A stretch of 64,000 bases of DNA from Prochlorococcus sp. AG-436-C14 (GTDB lineage: Bacteria > Cyanobacteriota > Cyanobacteriia > PCC-6307 > Cyanobiaceae). Positions 9,611 through 18,310 of the stretch are shown piece after piece. The notes under the pieces were generated by a model. The model worked only from the letters and a program-made list of their open reading frames with translations, ran no database searches and had not been told where the DNA came from. The translations under genes were made by a program, and so were the position numbers. Numbering within the stretch: position 1 is the stretch's first letter; every line of letters begins with the position of its first letter. The stretch covers positions 62,001-126,000 of the forward strand of contig QCPD01000004.1 of assembly GCA_003209755.1 (NCBI GenBank), in the 5' to 3' direction.

Positions 9611-10969
9611 ATGATCAAAAGTCAAAGTCAAAATCCTATTAAAAAGAAATCAAGTCAAAGCATAACAAAACTTCTTCAAAAAAAATGGCTAAATGTAATT
9701 CTCGCTCTCATACTTACAGGTTTTGGAGCAGCATTAACTGGAATATTATTTAAAACTGGAATTCATGCATTAGAAGATTATCGATCAAATCTTCTTGCAT
9801 ATATGCCTAGATGGATAGCTTTACCAATATTAGGAGCATTAGGAGGCTTGATTTCTGGATCGCTCATTCAAAATTTTGCCCCTGCAGCGAAAGGCGCAGG
9901 AGTAAGTCACATCATTGCTTTCCTTCGCCATAAGACAGTACCTATGGGATTAAGAGTTGGAATCGTCAAACTTTTTGCTGGAATTATTGCTATTGGTAGT
10001 GGGTTCCCTCTAGGGCCAGAAGGCCCAGCAGTACAAATGGGAGGATCTGTTGCTTGGAAAATGGCAAAATGGCTAAAAGCTCCAATTTCATTTCGTAGAG
10101 TTATAGTTGCAGCAGGAGGCGGAGCTGGAATTGCTGCAATTTTTAGTGCCCCAATTGGTGGCTTTATTTATGCAATAGAAGAACTTCTAAATTCAGCAAG
10201 ACCTGTAGTTCTTTTACTAGTTGTAGTAACAACCTTTTGGGCTGATAGTTGTGCTGATATTTTACAAGCGATTGGACTTGATCAAAAAGCTGGTGGATTT
10301 ATTAATAATTTAGGTTTTCAATTAGAGAGAGCATACACACCAGTAATCAAATTCTTTCCAATAGATTTTTTATACCTAATAGTTTTAGGAATTTTACTAG
10401 GATTCTTAGCAGAAATGTATTGTCGATATGTTTTAAAAATGCAAGTCATAGGAAATAAATGGTTTAAAAATAAAGCTATTGAAAGAATGAGTTTATCAGG
10501 CTTATTACTTGGCACAATGTATTCAATTATTCCTGAAAATCTTCACAATATTGAAGGCTTGCAAAAGATTATTGTTAATGAAAGTAATAATTTTCCACTC
10601 GCAATAAGTATATTTTTAGTTTTATTTTTTGCTTCTGGTTTAGCAGCTGCCTCGGGGGCTCCAGGTGGTTTATTTTATCCTATGCTAACTCTGGGAGGAG
10701 CGATAGGATTAGCCAGCGGCATTGGAGTAGAAACATTGACGGGTCATGTGCCAACAACCTATATTTTTGCAGGAATGGGCGGATTCGTAGCTGGATGCTC
10801 GAGAACTCCCTTAACAGCAATGTTTTTAGCATTTGCATTAACTAAAAATCTTTTAATACTCAAGCCACTCTTAATTACATGTATAGCTAGCTTTTTAACT
10901 GCCAGAATATTTAATGAGCATTCAATTTATGAAAGACAAATTACAATTGAAGAAGGAGAATTAATCTAA
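9611..10969 (+). CDS. ClC-family chloride channel / Cl-:H+ antiporter
   Basis: A 452-residue membrane protein of the voltage-gated chloride channel family. It shows the anion-pore motif GPEGPAVQMGG at about residues 136-146, where the Glu matches the gating glutamate of CLC-ec1, and the C-terminal helix motif SGAPGGLFYPML. The usual GSGIP stretch is changed to GAGVSHI near residue 97. No CBS domains follow the membrane part. It probably helps with anion or pH balance, but direction of transport is not predictable. It sits 10 bases after acnB, so it is likely translated from the same message. The 3' end overlaps the opposite-strand gene by nine bases. Confidence 0.9.
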   Translation: MIKSQSQNPIKKKSSQSITKLLQKKWLNVILALILTGFGAALTGILFKTGIHALEDYRSNLLAYMPRWIALPILGALGGLISGSLIQNFAPAAKGAGVSHIIAFLRHKTVPMGLRVGIVKLFAGIIAIGSGFPLGPEGPAVQMGGSVAWKMAKWLKAPISFRRVIVAAGGGAGIAAIFSAPIGGFIYAIEELLNSARPVVLLLVVVTTFWADSCADILQAIGLDQKAGGFINNLGFQLERAYTPVIKFFPIDFLYLIVLGILLGFLAEMYCRYVLKMQVIGNKWFKNKAIERMSLSGLLLGTMYSIIPENLHNIEGLQKIIVNESNNFPLAISIFLVLFFASGLAAASGAPGGLFYPMLTLGGAIGLASGIGVETLTGHVPTTYIFAGMGGFVAGCSRTPLTAMFLAFALTKNLLILKPLLITCIASFLTARIFNEHSIYERQITIEEGELI

Positions 10970-12271
10970 AATTTTTTTTAATGAAACATTATAACTCCTA
11001 GAATTATAAATCATGCATCTAAGACCTATCAATAATATCCAACCTAAAATATTTATTCTGCTATCAAATAATGGAATATCTGTCGCATGAAAACAAATAA
11101 GAATTAAAGTAGAGGTCCACCAAGCTCGATCAACTATTATATTTTTTTGAGAATTTAAATTATTAAATATTCTATAAAAAGAAGAAATTAATAATAGGCT
11201 AAATACAAATATATTTATCAATAAAGAGACTATTATGCCATGGCTAATTGCCAATTCTAAAGGCAAATTATGAGAATGGCCGTGAGATAACCCTGACCTT
11301 AAAGGATAAAGAATTGAAAAAGCTGCTGCCCCCCAACCAAACCAAGGTTTTTCAAAAATTAAATTAAATCCTATTTTCCATTGACCAAGACGTGTAGCTT
11401 CAAAAGGTCTACTATCAACGAATTGCATATCATTTAGTCTCATCCAAATAAATTCAGGAACAATACTCCTTGCAAATTGTTGAATTCCAAAATCAAAAAA
11501 TGGTAAAACCGCAATAATTACCGGAACAAAGCAAATAAGCATTAAAGGTATTAACCAACTCCATGATGATGAACCAAAAACTAATGGTAATCCTAAAAAG
11601 ATTGCACCCCATGCGTTGCGAGAGTCAGTCAAAATCATTGCTGAAACAAAAGCAATTAAAAAAGTAAAGGGAATAACTCGGTTCCTTCCAACAATAAAAG
11701 GATGCAGAACTGACGCCAAACAAAATGGCCATACGCCCGATAACCATGCAGCAGTAATATTCGCGTAATCGAACAACCCAGACAATCTGCCTAGAGGCTC
11801 TCCTCCTGGAGAAATAAACCAAATTATTAAACCATCAAAAATCTGCCAAGGCCCCTCCCATCCAAGCCATAACTGACCAAAGCCTGTTATTAAAACAGGA
11901 AGACTTCCTAATACAAGCCAAGAAGCACATTTTTTTCTTCTTTCAGGAGTTAATAAATATGGTTGCAAGCCCCAAAAACACCAAAAGAATGGCAACCAAT
12001 TAAAAAGACCAAGCCAAGCTAACCAACCGGTTTGAGAACGAATACAACCAATTATCATCAAAACAGTTACAACTACTAGCGGATAATTCCAATATTCCCT
12101 CCAATAGAGATCCCTTCTTTTAAGATTTCCGTCAAAGAGAGCTACAAGCAAAAATACATAAGAAATTAATGCACTGGACGGTAAACAAAATATACCTAAT
12201 TGAAAACAATTCCAGCCAATATTGTCTGAGAAATTCTTTTTTAAATTTAGAAAATCAACATTATTAATCAT
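10961..12271 (-). CDS. O-antigen ligase/polymerase-family membrane protein
   Basis: A 436-residue polytopic membrane protein with about ten hydrophobic segments. The large loop followed by GWGAAAFSILYP and GHSHNLPLELAISHGI matches the Wzy_C/WaaL signature in which a His-Asn pair and a downstream Glu are conserved. Related cyanobacterial proteins have been annotated both as O-antigen ligases and as IctB-like proteins, so the true role (surface polysaccharide transfer or something else) is open. Its start overlaps the purU stop by four bases, an ATGA arrangement that implies translational coupling with purU. Confidence 0.75.
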   Translation of the reverse strand: MINNVDFLNLKKNFSDNIGWNCFQLGIFCLPSSALISYVFLLVALFDGNLKRRDLYWREYWNYPLVVVTVLMIIGCIRSQTGWLAWLGLFNWLPFFWCFWGLQPYLLTPERRKKCASWLVLGSLPVLITGFGQLWLGWEGPWQIFDGLIIWFISPGGEPLGRLSGLFDYANITAAWLSGVWPFCLASVLHPFIVGRNRVIPFTFLIAFVSAMILTDSRNAWGAIFLGLPLVFGSSSWSWLIPLMLICFVPVIIAVLPFFDFGIQQFARSIVPEFIWMRLNDMQFVDSRPFEATRLGQWKIGFNLIFEKPWFGWGAAAFSILYPLRSGLSHGHSHNLPLELAISHGIIVSLLINIFVFSLLLISSFYRIFNNLNSQKNIIVDRAWWTSTLILICFHATDIPLFDSRINILGWILLIGLRCMIYNSRSYNVSLKKILD

Positions 12272-13122
12272 GTAAATACAGCTGTTCTACCTCTATAAAC
12301 AATAACTTGTCTTCTTAAATGCAATCTTAAAGCTCTTGCTAAAGCTACTCGCTCCAAATCTCTACCCTTTCTTATTAAATCTGATACTTCATCACGATGA
12401 CTCACATTAGATATAGTCTGTTCAATTATAGGGCCAGCATCAAGATCCTGAGTGACATAATGCGCTGTTGCACCTATTAATTTCACCCCTCTTTCCCAAG
12501 CTTGATGATATGGTTGCGCACCTTTAAAAGCAGGAAGAAAAGAATGATGAATATTGATGAGATCAGGGAAATTCTCTAAAAATGAACCACTTAAAATTTG
12601 CATATATTTAGCCAAAACACCTAAGTCAATTTTATACTCATTTAGTAAATCTAAAATTTTACTTTCAGAATCTGCTTTGTTCTTTTTATCTACTTCTATA
12701 AGCTTAAAAGGAATGGAAAAACTTGAGCAAATTTCCTCTAAATCTGAATGATTTGAGATAACTAAAGGGACATGCATACATAATTCGCCCGCCTTAACTC
12801 TCCATAAAAGATCAACTAAACAATGACTCTGCTTGCTCACAAATATGGCAACATTAGGAAAATCATCAGAGAAGCTCAAAACGGCTTTTCCATTCAATCG
12901 CTGCTCAAGTAAAATTACTTCAGATTTAATTTCATTTTTATCAAGCAGAAATCCCTCTAAATCCCACTCGATCCGACTAAGAAACAATTTTGCATCTGCA
13001 TCTGTATGGTGATCAGCATGTCTAATATTGCCGTTTTTGCTTGCTATCCAGCTTGCCAAATCACTTACAAGTCCTGGCTTATCTGGACAAATGAACTGCA
13101 AGATAACTGTTTTGATACTCAC
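12268..13122 (-). CDS. purU: formyltetrahydrofolate deformylase
   Basis: PurU hydrolyses 10-formyl-tetrahydrofolate to formate and tetrahydrofolate, balancing one-carbon pools. An N-terminal ACT domain (LQFICPDKPGLVSDLASWI, residues about 8-26) is followed by a formyl-transferase fold with NIHHSFLPAFKGAQPYHQA and GATAHYVTQDLDAGPIIEQ, which hold the catalytic Asn, His and Asp. At 284 residues it has the usual length. It is the first gene of a two-gene unit with the O-antigen-ligase-like gene. It is divergent from the FAD oxidoreductase gene, 74 bases away. Confidence 0.95.
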   Translation of the reverse strand: MSIKTVILQFICPDKPGLVSDLASWIASKNGNIRHADHHTDADAKLFLSRIEWDLEGFLLDKNEIKSEVILLEQRLNGKAVLSFSDDFPNVAIFVSKQSHCLVDLLWRVKAGELCMHVPLVISNHSDLEEICSSFSIPFKLIEVDKKNKADSESKILDLLNEYKIDLGVLAKYMQILSGSFLENFPDLINIHHSFLPAFKGAQPYHQAWERGVKLIGATAHYVTQDLDAGPIIEQTISNVSHRDEVSDLIRKGRDLERVALARALRLHLRRQVIVYRGRTAVFT

Positions 13123-13196
13123 TACAGCTATATCCTTAAACTATTCTCTTTTTTAGACCAAGCATTGAAAATTAACAAGGTAATTTCATAACTTCT

Positions 13197-14312
13197 ATGC
13201 AAATGAATATCCAAAAAGCAGAAAAAAAGCAAACAAAAATCTCAATTATTGGTGGTGGGATAGCAGGAATAACAACTGCCTTTCACCTAGGGAAAAAAGG
13301 TTATAAAGTAAATCTAATCGACCCATTAATAAACTCAGAAATAAATAATTTAAGTCCAAAAAATGGAACACAAGCAAGCTTGGGTGTTCTCATGGGAAAT
13401 ATCTACAAACGATCAAAAGGAAGAGCTTTCTTACTAAGAAATAAAAGTATGAAATTATGGAAAGAATGGCTTACTCAAATAAACTATTCTAAATCAGATT
13501 GTATACTTAATAAGCCTTTAATTAAATTAGCAAATTCTGAAAAAGAATATGAAGCTATGATTGAATTAAGTAATAATAAACAAAAATATGGAATTGAACT
13601 TTTAAATAAAGATTCTTTGGAATTCTGGAATTCTACATTTGAGACAAAATTAATAGGGGGATTAATTTCTCATGAAGATGGTCGATTAAATCCAATAAAA
13701 CTAATAAAATCATTAATGCAAAGTCTTGATCAAATCAAGATAAATAAAATCGGCATAAATGTTAGTAGAATAAGTAAAAGTAATAATTTAAATGATAAAT
13801 CCTGGAATATCACTTTAGAAAATAATCAATCTATTAATCAAGATTATATCGTAATTTGTTCTGCATTAAATACTCAAAAATTATTAAAACCATTAGGTTA
13901 TGAAATACTTTTAGAACCAATATTAGGACAAGTTATTGAATTAGAATTAAAAAAAAGTATTTTGAATTGGAAAGAATGGCCTGCAATATTAAATTATCAA
14001 TCTATAAACTTTATACACCTTAATAGCAATCACTTACTTATTGGAGCAACTATTGAAAGAGGAAGTCAATCAAGTCTAACAGAAAAACAAGAAATGTTAA
14101 ATTTAAAAAATACTGCTCCAAAATGGATGATAAATGCAAGTATTTGCAATGAATGGAGCGGAATAAGAGCTAGACCAATCAGCGAACCTTCTCCCTTATT
14201 GAAAGAATTAGAACCAGGTTTATTAATCAATACAGGTCACTATAGAAATGGTGTTTTGTTAGCACCTGCATGCGCTGAATGGATCGGACTTAAAATAGAA
14301 GAAAGCCAATAA
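13197..14312 (+). CDS. FAD-dependent oxidoreductase, DadA/glycine oxidase-like
   Basis: A 371-residue flavoprotein. The N-terminal Rossmann motif IIGGGIAGITTAFHLGKKG (residues about 16-34) binds the ADP part of FAD, and the C-terminal WSGIRARPISEPSPLL and TGHYRNGVLLAPACAEW segments match the D-amino-acid dehydrogenase / ThiO / MnmC-C fold family. The substrate is not clear: glycine oxidation for thiamine synthesis, a D-amino acid, or another secondary amine are all possible. The length is close to ThiO. The ATG at 13197 is followed by another ATG two codons later. Confidence 0.8.
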   Translation: MQMNIQKAEKKQTKISIIGGGIAGITTAFHLGKKGYKVNLIDPLINSEINNLSPKNGTQASLGVLMGNIYKRSKGRAFLLRNKSMKLWKEWLTQINYSKSDCILNKPLIKLANSEKEYEAMIELSNNKQKYGIELLNKDSLEFWNSTFETKLIGGLISHEDGRLNPIKLIKSLMQSLDQIKINKIGINVSRISKSNNLNDKSWNITLENNQSINQDYIVICSALNTQKLLKPLGYEILLEPILGQVIELELKKSILNWKEWPAILNYQSINFIHLNSNHLLIGATIERGSQSSLTEKQEMLNLKNTAPKWMINASICNEWSGIRARPISEPSPLLKELEPGLLINTGHYRNGVLLAPACAEWIGLKIEESQ

Positions 14313-14333
14313 ATATTAATTATTTATATCTAT

Positions 14334-16217
14334 TTATTTTGTCTCGGTAAAGTCAGCATCAATAACATCATCTTTATTGTCAGAATTGGAATCATCAGCA
14401 GCTTGAGAAGCAGCATTTGCTTGTTGATATACTGAAGCTCCCAAGGAATACAATTCTTGTTGAAGCTCTTCAACTAAGGACTTCATCGTTTCATAATCAT
14501 CTTTCTCGGTGGCCTCTTTCAACTTAACGCGTTTATCTTCAACATTTGCTTTTGCTGCTTCATCAACTTTATCGCCTAGCTCACCTATCTGTTTTTCAGC
14601 CTGATAAACAAGTGTTTCAGCTTGATTTTTAATATCAATTTTTTCACGCTTTTCTTTATCAGCAGAAGCATTCATTTCTGCGTCTTTAACCATTTTATCA
14701 ACTTCGTTATCCGAAAGAGTGGAAGCACCGGTAATAGAGATGCTTTGCTCTTTACCGCTTCCTTTATCTTTGGCATTGACGCTGAGAATTCCATTAGCAT
14801 CGATATCAAAGGTTACTTCTATTTGCGGCACTCCTCTAGGAGCAGGAGGAATTCCATCTAAACGAAACGTTCCTAAACTTTTGTTGTCAGAAGCCATCTC
14901 ACGTTCACCTTGTAAAACGTGAATTTCTACGTTCGTTTGACCATCAACAGCAGTTGAATAAGTTTCAGATTTTTTAGTGGGAACAGTAGTATTTCTTGCA
15001 ATCATTTTTGTCATCACTCCACCCAAAGTTTCAACCCCAAGAGATAAAGGAGTTACATCAAGTAGCAAAATATCTTTAACTTCTCCGGCAAGAACACCTC
15101 CTTGAATAGCTGCTCCAACCGCTACTACTTCGTCTGGATTAACTGTTTGGTTTGGATCCTTAGTAGTTACTCTTTTTACTAACTCTTTAACTGCTGGCAT
15201 TCGAGTAGAGCCACCAACCATAACAATCTCATCTATTTCTCCAGTAGATAATTTTGCATCTTTCAAGGCTTGTTCTACAGGGACCCTACAACGATCAATA
15301 AGGTTGGAAGCTAGTTCCTCAAACTTTCCTCTTGTGAGAGTCAAATCAAGATGCTTAGGGCCTTCGGGAGTAGCTGTAATAAATGGAAGATTGATTTCAC
15401 TTTGAGTAGCGTTTGATAATTCAATCTTTGCCTTTTCAGCTGCTTCCGTTAAACGTTGCAATGCTTGCTTATCTTGGCGTAAATCAATGCCTTCATTTCC
15501 TTTAAATGTTGAAGCCAAATGATCAACAATAACTCTATCGAAATCGTCTCCACCAAGATGAGTATCACCAGATGTAGAGAGCACTTCGAATACTCCATCG
15601 CCTACTTCTAGTACAGATACGTCAAAAGTACCTCCACCCAAATCAAAAACTAATATCCTTTCATTACTTTTTTTATCCAATCCATACGCCAAAGCAGCAG
15701 CTGTAGGCTCATTAATAATCCTCAGAACTTCTAACCCTGCTATCTTCCCTGCGTCTTTAGTAGCTTGTCTCTGTGAATCATTGAAATAAGCTGGAACAGT
15801 AATTACAGCTTGAGTAACTGTTTCACCTAAATATTTGCCAGCATCGTCAGAAAGTTTTCTTAAAACTTGAGCACTTACTTCTTCAGGAGAAAACTGCTTA
15901 TCAAGTATTGGGCATTTTAATTTAACGTTGGAACCTGCTTTTTCAACTCCATAACTGACTTCCTTTGATTCGTCATTAACTTCATCAACTCTACGACCAA
16001 CAAATCTCTTTGAAGAATAAAAAGTGTTTTCTGGATTCATGACCGCTTGGCGCTTTGCAATTTGCCCAACCAACTGATCTTGATTTTTTGTATAAGCAAC
16101 CACTGATGGAGTTGTTCTAAATCCTTCAGCATTTGCTATTACTGTAGGCTTACCGCCTTCCATAACAGCAACACAACTATTAGTAGTTCCAAGATCGATT
16201 CCAACAACCTTCCCCAT
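14334..16217 (-). CDS. dnaK: chaperone DnaK (Hsp70)
   Basis: ATP-driven Hsp70 chaperone that folds and rescues proteins with DnaJ and GrpE. The N-terminal [18 protein letters not shown], the phosphate segment [16 protein letters not shown] and [16 protein letters not shown] mark the ATPase domain; [19 protein letters not shown] opens the substrate-binding domain, and the tail ends with [10 protein letters not shown]. At 627 residues it is full length and looks like the general, growth-essential cyanobacterial DnaK2 type. A strong AAAGGAG lies at 16228-16234 upstream of the ATG. The partner genes grpE and dnaJ are about 35 kb away across the origin. Confidence 0.97.
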   Translation of the reverse strand: MGKVVGIDLGTTNSCVAVMEGGKPTVIANAEGFRTTPSVVAYTKNQDQLVGQIAKRQAVMNPENTFYSSKRFVGRRVDEVNDESKEVSYGVEKAGSNVKLKCPILDKQFSPEEVSAQVLRKLSDDAGKYLGETVTQAVITVPAYFNDSQRQATKDAGKIAGLEVLRIINEPTAAALAYGLDKKSNERILVFDLGGGTFDVSVLEVGDGVFEVLSTSGDTHLGGDDFDRVIVDHLASTFKGNEGIDLRQDKQALQRLTEAAEKAKIELSNATQSEINLPFITATPEGPKHLDLTLTRGKFEELASNLIDRCRVPVEQALKDAKLSTGEIDEIVMVGGSTRMPAVKELVKRVTTKDPNQTVNPDEVVAVGAAIQGGVLAGEVKDILLLDVTPLSLGVETLGGVMTKMIARNTTVPTKKSETYSTAVDGQTNVEIHVLQGEREMASDNKSLGTFRLDGIPPAPRGVPQIEVTFDIDANGILSVNAKDKGSGKEQSISITGASTLSDNEVDKMVKDAEMNASADKEKREKIDIKNQAETLVYQAEKQIGELGDKVDEAAKANVEDKRVKLKEATEKDDYETMKSLVEELQQELYSLGASVYQQANAASQAADDSNSDNKDDVIDADFTETK

Positions 16218-16227
16218 GAGTGAATAG

Positions 16228-16234
16228 CTCCTTT
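16228..16234 (-). promoter_or_regulatory. ribosome binding site of dnaK
   Basis: On the minus strand the sequence AAAGGAG stands ten bases before the dnaK ATG. It is one of the few full Shine-Dalgarno sequences in this window, which fits a highly translated chaperone. Confidence 0.7.
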
Positions 16235-16335
16235 AATTTCTTTCTTTAGGTAACATCCTCGTCAGTGAAACCTATTTGAGGCGAGGCGTGGTTCCCGAAC
16301 AGTCTCTTAAAAATTCTGAATCAACATCATCAAAA

Positions 16336-17220
16336 ATGAGTACTATCACTGGAAAAACTAACCTGGTAGGACTTCTTGGGCAACCAGTAAATCATTCACT
16401 TTCCCCGATTATGCACAATGCCGCATATGAAGTAATGGGACTTGACTGGTGTTATATAGCAATGCCTTGTGAAAGTAAAAATCTTGAGAAAGTTACAAAA
16501 GCATTACGTTATTTAGATTGCAAGGGATTAAATATAACTATTCCTCACAAACAAGAAGTTTTGAAAGCTTGTAATAAATTAACTGAAATTGCTAATAATA
16601 TCCAAGCCGTTAATACACTAATACCCGAAAAAAATAATCAATGGATCGGCGCAAATACAGACCTAGAAGGATTCTTAACGCCATTAAAAAATCATGATTT
16701 TAAAGGTAAAAATGTGGTTGTTATGGGATGCGGAGGAAGCGCTAGAGCAGTAGTCATGGCATTAAATAGTTTAGATATTAAAAAGGTAACAATAATTGGT
16801 CGGAACAAAAATTCTTTAGATATTTTTGTAAAAAATATGAGTAATTTATCTAAGAAAAATATATCTATTGAAGGTGTTAATAATAAAGAATTAAATGTTT
16901 CACCGTATATTGAAGAAGCCGATTTAATTATTAATACAACTCCAATAGGAATGAATAGTAGAAGCAATAAACAAGAAAATATTCCTCTTGGTAATGAAAT
17001 ATGGGAGTGTCTCTCTAACAAAACCATTTTATACGATTTGATTTATACTCCAAGACCAACAAATTGGTTAAAACTTGGGCAAAAAAATAATTGTTTTACA
17101 ATTGATGGTCTAGATATGCTTGTGGAACAAGGAGCTTTTTCAATAAAACTTTGGAGTGGTTTTAATGACGTGCCTATCGAGATAATGAAATCATGTGCAG
17201 AAAAACATTTAATGCTTTAA
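16336..17220 (+). CDS. aroE: shikimate dehydrogenase
   Basis: AroE reduces 3-dehydroshikimate to shikimate with NADPH. The substrate-binding motif LGQPVNHSLSPIMHNAAYE is near residue 14, the catalytic Lys is in LNITIPHKQEV, and the nucleotide fold begins with VVMGCGGSARAVVMAL followed by TIIGRN. The frame is open 20 codons upstream to a TTG at 16276, but the ATG at 16336 (MSTITGKTNLVGLLG) gives 294 residues, close to the family norm, and was chosen. It is divergent from dnaK and followed 20 bases later by the Tic20-like gene. Confidence 0.94.
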   Translation: MSTITGKTNLVGLLGQPVNHSLSPIMHNAAYEVMGLDWCYIAMPCESKNLEKVTKALRYLDCKGLNITIPHKQEVLKACNKLTEIANNIQAVNTLIPEKNNQWIGANTDLEGFLTPLKNHDFKGKNVVVMGCGGSARAVVMALNSLDIKKVTIIGRNKNSLDIFVKNMSNLSKKNISIEGVNNKELNVSPYIEEADLIINTTPIGMNSRSNKQENIPLGNEIWECLSNKTILYDLIYTPRPTNWLKLGQKNNCFTIDGLDMLVEQGAFSIKLWSGFNDVPIEIMKSCAEKHLML

Positions 17221-17240
17221 TCTAAAAAAAAGAATTGATT

Positions 17241-17699
17241 ATGCCTTCAACAGGAGCAAAAGTATTAGGAGTTCTTCTCTATATGATTCCATGGTCTGAT
17301 TCTCTTACATTTGGCAATCACTTATATCTAAAATATCCTTTTATTCAAATCATTCAAATACCAGCTATTCCAATAATTTTAATTGAAAGATCAATACCTT
17401 TTGGAAGTTTATTATTATTTTTAGCTATATTTCTTGGACTAGTTAGAAATAATAAAGTGTCTTATTTTTTACGTTTTAACGCACTTCAATCATTGTTAAT
17501 AAATATTGGAATAATCATAATTAGTTTTATTTTCGAAATTATTTTTAGTCCTTTTTTAAACTCTTTAATTATCCGAACTTTCTCTAGTACTTTATTAATC
17601 AGTCTTTTTTCGGTGATTGTTTACTGTGTTTGGTCTTGCACACAAGGAAATGAACCTGATTTACCCGTGGTAAGCCAAGCAACAAAAATGCAATTGTGA
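17241..17699 (+). CDS. Tic20-family membrane protein
   Basis: A 152-residue protein with four hydrophobic segments. The segment YFLRFNALQSLLINIGIII, with its Arg-Phe-Asn-Ala-hydrophobic pattern, is characteristic of the Tic20/Ycf60 family, the cyanobacterial relatives of the chloroplast inner-envelope import protein. In free-living cyanobacteria the role is not established. A TTG start six bases upstream is possible, but the ATG at 17241 (MPSTGAKVLG) reads well. It follows aroE on the same strand and precedes rpsF by 76 bases. Confidence 0.8.
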   Translation: MPSTGAKVLGVLLYMIPWSDSLTFGNHLYLKYPFIQIIQIPAIPIILIERSIPFGSLLLFLAIFLGLVRNNKVSYFLRFNALQSLLINIGIIIISFIFEIIFSPFLNSLIIRTFSSTLLISLFSVIVYCVWSCTQGNEPDLPVVSQATKMQL

Positions 17700-17728
17700 A
17701 AGTTACCACTAAGGTATAAGATTAAAAG

Positions 17729-17765
17729 TCCGTCGCTCTTAATGAGCCATACAGTCCTAGTCGGA
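17729..17765 (+). promoter_or_regulatory. possible structured leader of rpsF
   Basis: The leader before rpsF can fold with an outer pair TCCG (17729-17732) with CGGA (17762-17765) and an inner hairpin GCTC (17735-17738) with GAGC (17744-17747) around a TTAAT loop, leaving an unpaired 3' side. S6:S18 autoregulatory leaders upstream of rpsF are known in many bacteria and contain a conserved CCG. The match is by eye only and may be chance. Confidence 0.25.
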
Positions 17766-17775
17766 AATCTAAGTC

Positions 17776-18267
17776 ATGTCTGAAAAACCTTATTACGAAA
17801 CCATGTACATCCTTCGTCCGGACATACCGGAAGAAGAAGTTGATAGCCATTTAAAAAAATATAGTGAAATTCTTGAGAAATCAGGAACTGAAGTACTAGA
17901 TAGTCAAATGAGAGGAAAAAGAAGACTTGCTTATCCTATTGCAAAACATAAAGAAGGAATATATGTGCAATTAAGCCATAAAGGCAATGGGCAGCAAGTT
18001 GCAACCTTAGAGAGAGCAATGAGGTTAAGCGAGGATGTTATTCGTTACCTAACGGTTAAACAAGATGGTCCCTTACCAACTCCAAAATCCACTGCTAAAG
18101 ATGATGAGCCTAAGACATCTGAAACAGAAAAAGAAGAAATAAAACCTACTGAAGACACAACTGAGTCACCTGCCAAAGAAGAGAAAAAAGAAGAGACTAA
18201 AGAAGAGACTAAAGAAGAGACTAAAGAAGAGAAAAAAGAAGAGAAAAAAGAAGAGACTAAAGAATAA
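17776..18267 (+). CDS. rpsF: 30S ribosomal protein S6 with acidic repeat tail
   Basis: S6 binds the central domain of 16S rRNA next to S18. Residues 1-100 form the standard S6 fold, with [16 protein letters not shown] at the start and [19 protein letters not shown] in the middle. The last 60 residues or so are not part of the normal fold: they are highly charged, rich in Glu, Lys and Thr, and end in seven copies of a four-residue EE(K/T)K-type repeat. Bacterial S6 is often 95-135 residues, so this tail is unusually long. E. coli S6 receives added glutamates at its C-terminus, which makes a genetically coded Glu-rich tail noteworthy. rpsR is not adjacent. Confidence 0.95.
   Translation: MSEKPYYETMYILRPDIPEEEVDSHLKKYSEILEKSGTEVLDSQMRGKRRLAYPIAKHKEGIYVQLSHKGNGQQVATLERAMRLSEDVIRYLTVKQDGPLPTPKSTAKDDEPKTSETEKEEIKPTEDTTESPAKEEKKEETKEETKEETKEEKKEEKKEETKE
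18178..18261 (+). repeat. 12-bp tandem repeat, seven copies, inside rpsF
   Basis: Seven perfect in-frame copies of the unit GAAGAG(AAA or ACT)AAA run directly up to the stop codon. The third codon alternates between Lys and Thr in the order K, T, T, T, K, K, T. Such repeats change copy number easily by slippage without shifting the frame. Confidence 0.95.
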
Positions 18268-18278
18268 AACTAAGAAAT

Positions 18279-18310
18279 AAACAAGTAAATATATAGATAT
18301 TTACTTGTTT
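18279..18310. terminator. bidirectional terminator between rpsF and argG
   Basis: The 14-base arm AAACAAGTAAATAT (18279-18292) is perfectly complementary to ATATTTACTTGTTT (18297-18310), with a four-base ATAG loop. It lies between two convergent genes, and the argG stop codon is inside the right arm. The stem is AT-rich and ends in T-runs on both strands, so it could stop transcription from both sides. Confidence 0.7.

Noticed and set aside
14309-14327. Hairpin ATAAATA / TATTTAT between the FAD oxidoreductase and dnaK genes
   Set aside because: It is seven A/T pairs only, too weak to call a terminator in such AT-rich DNA.
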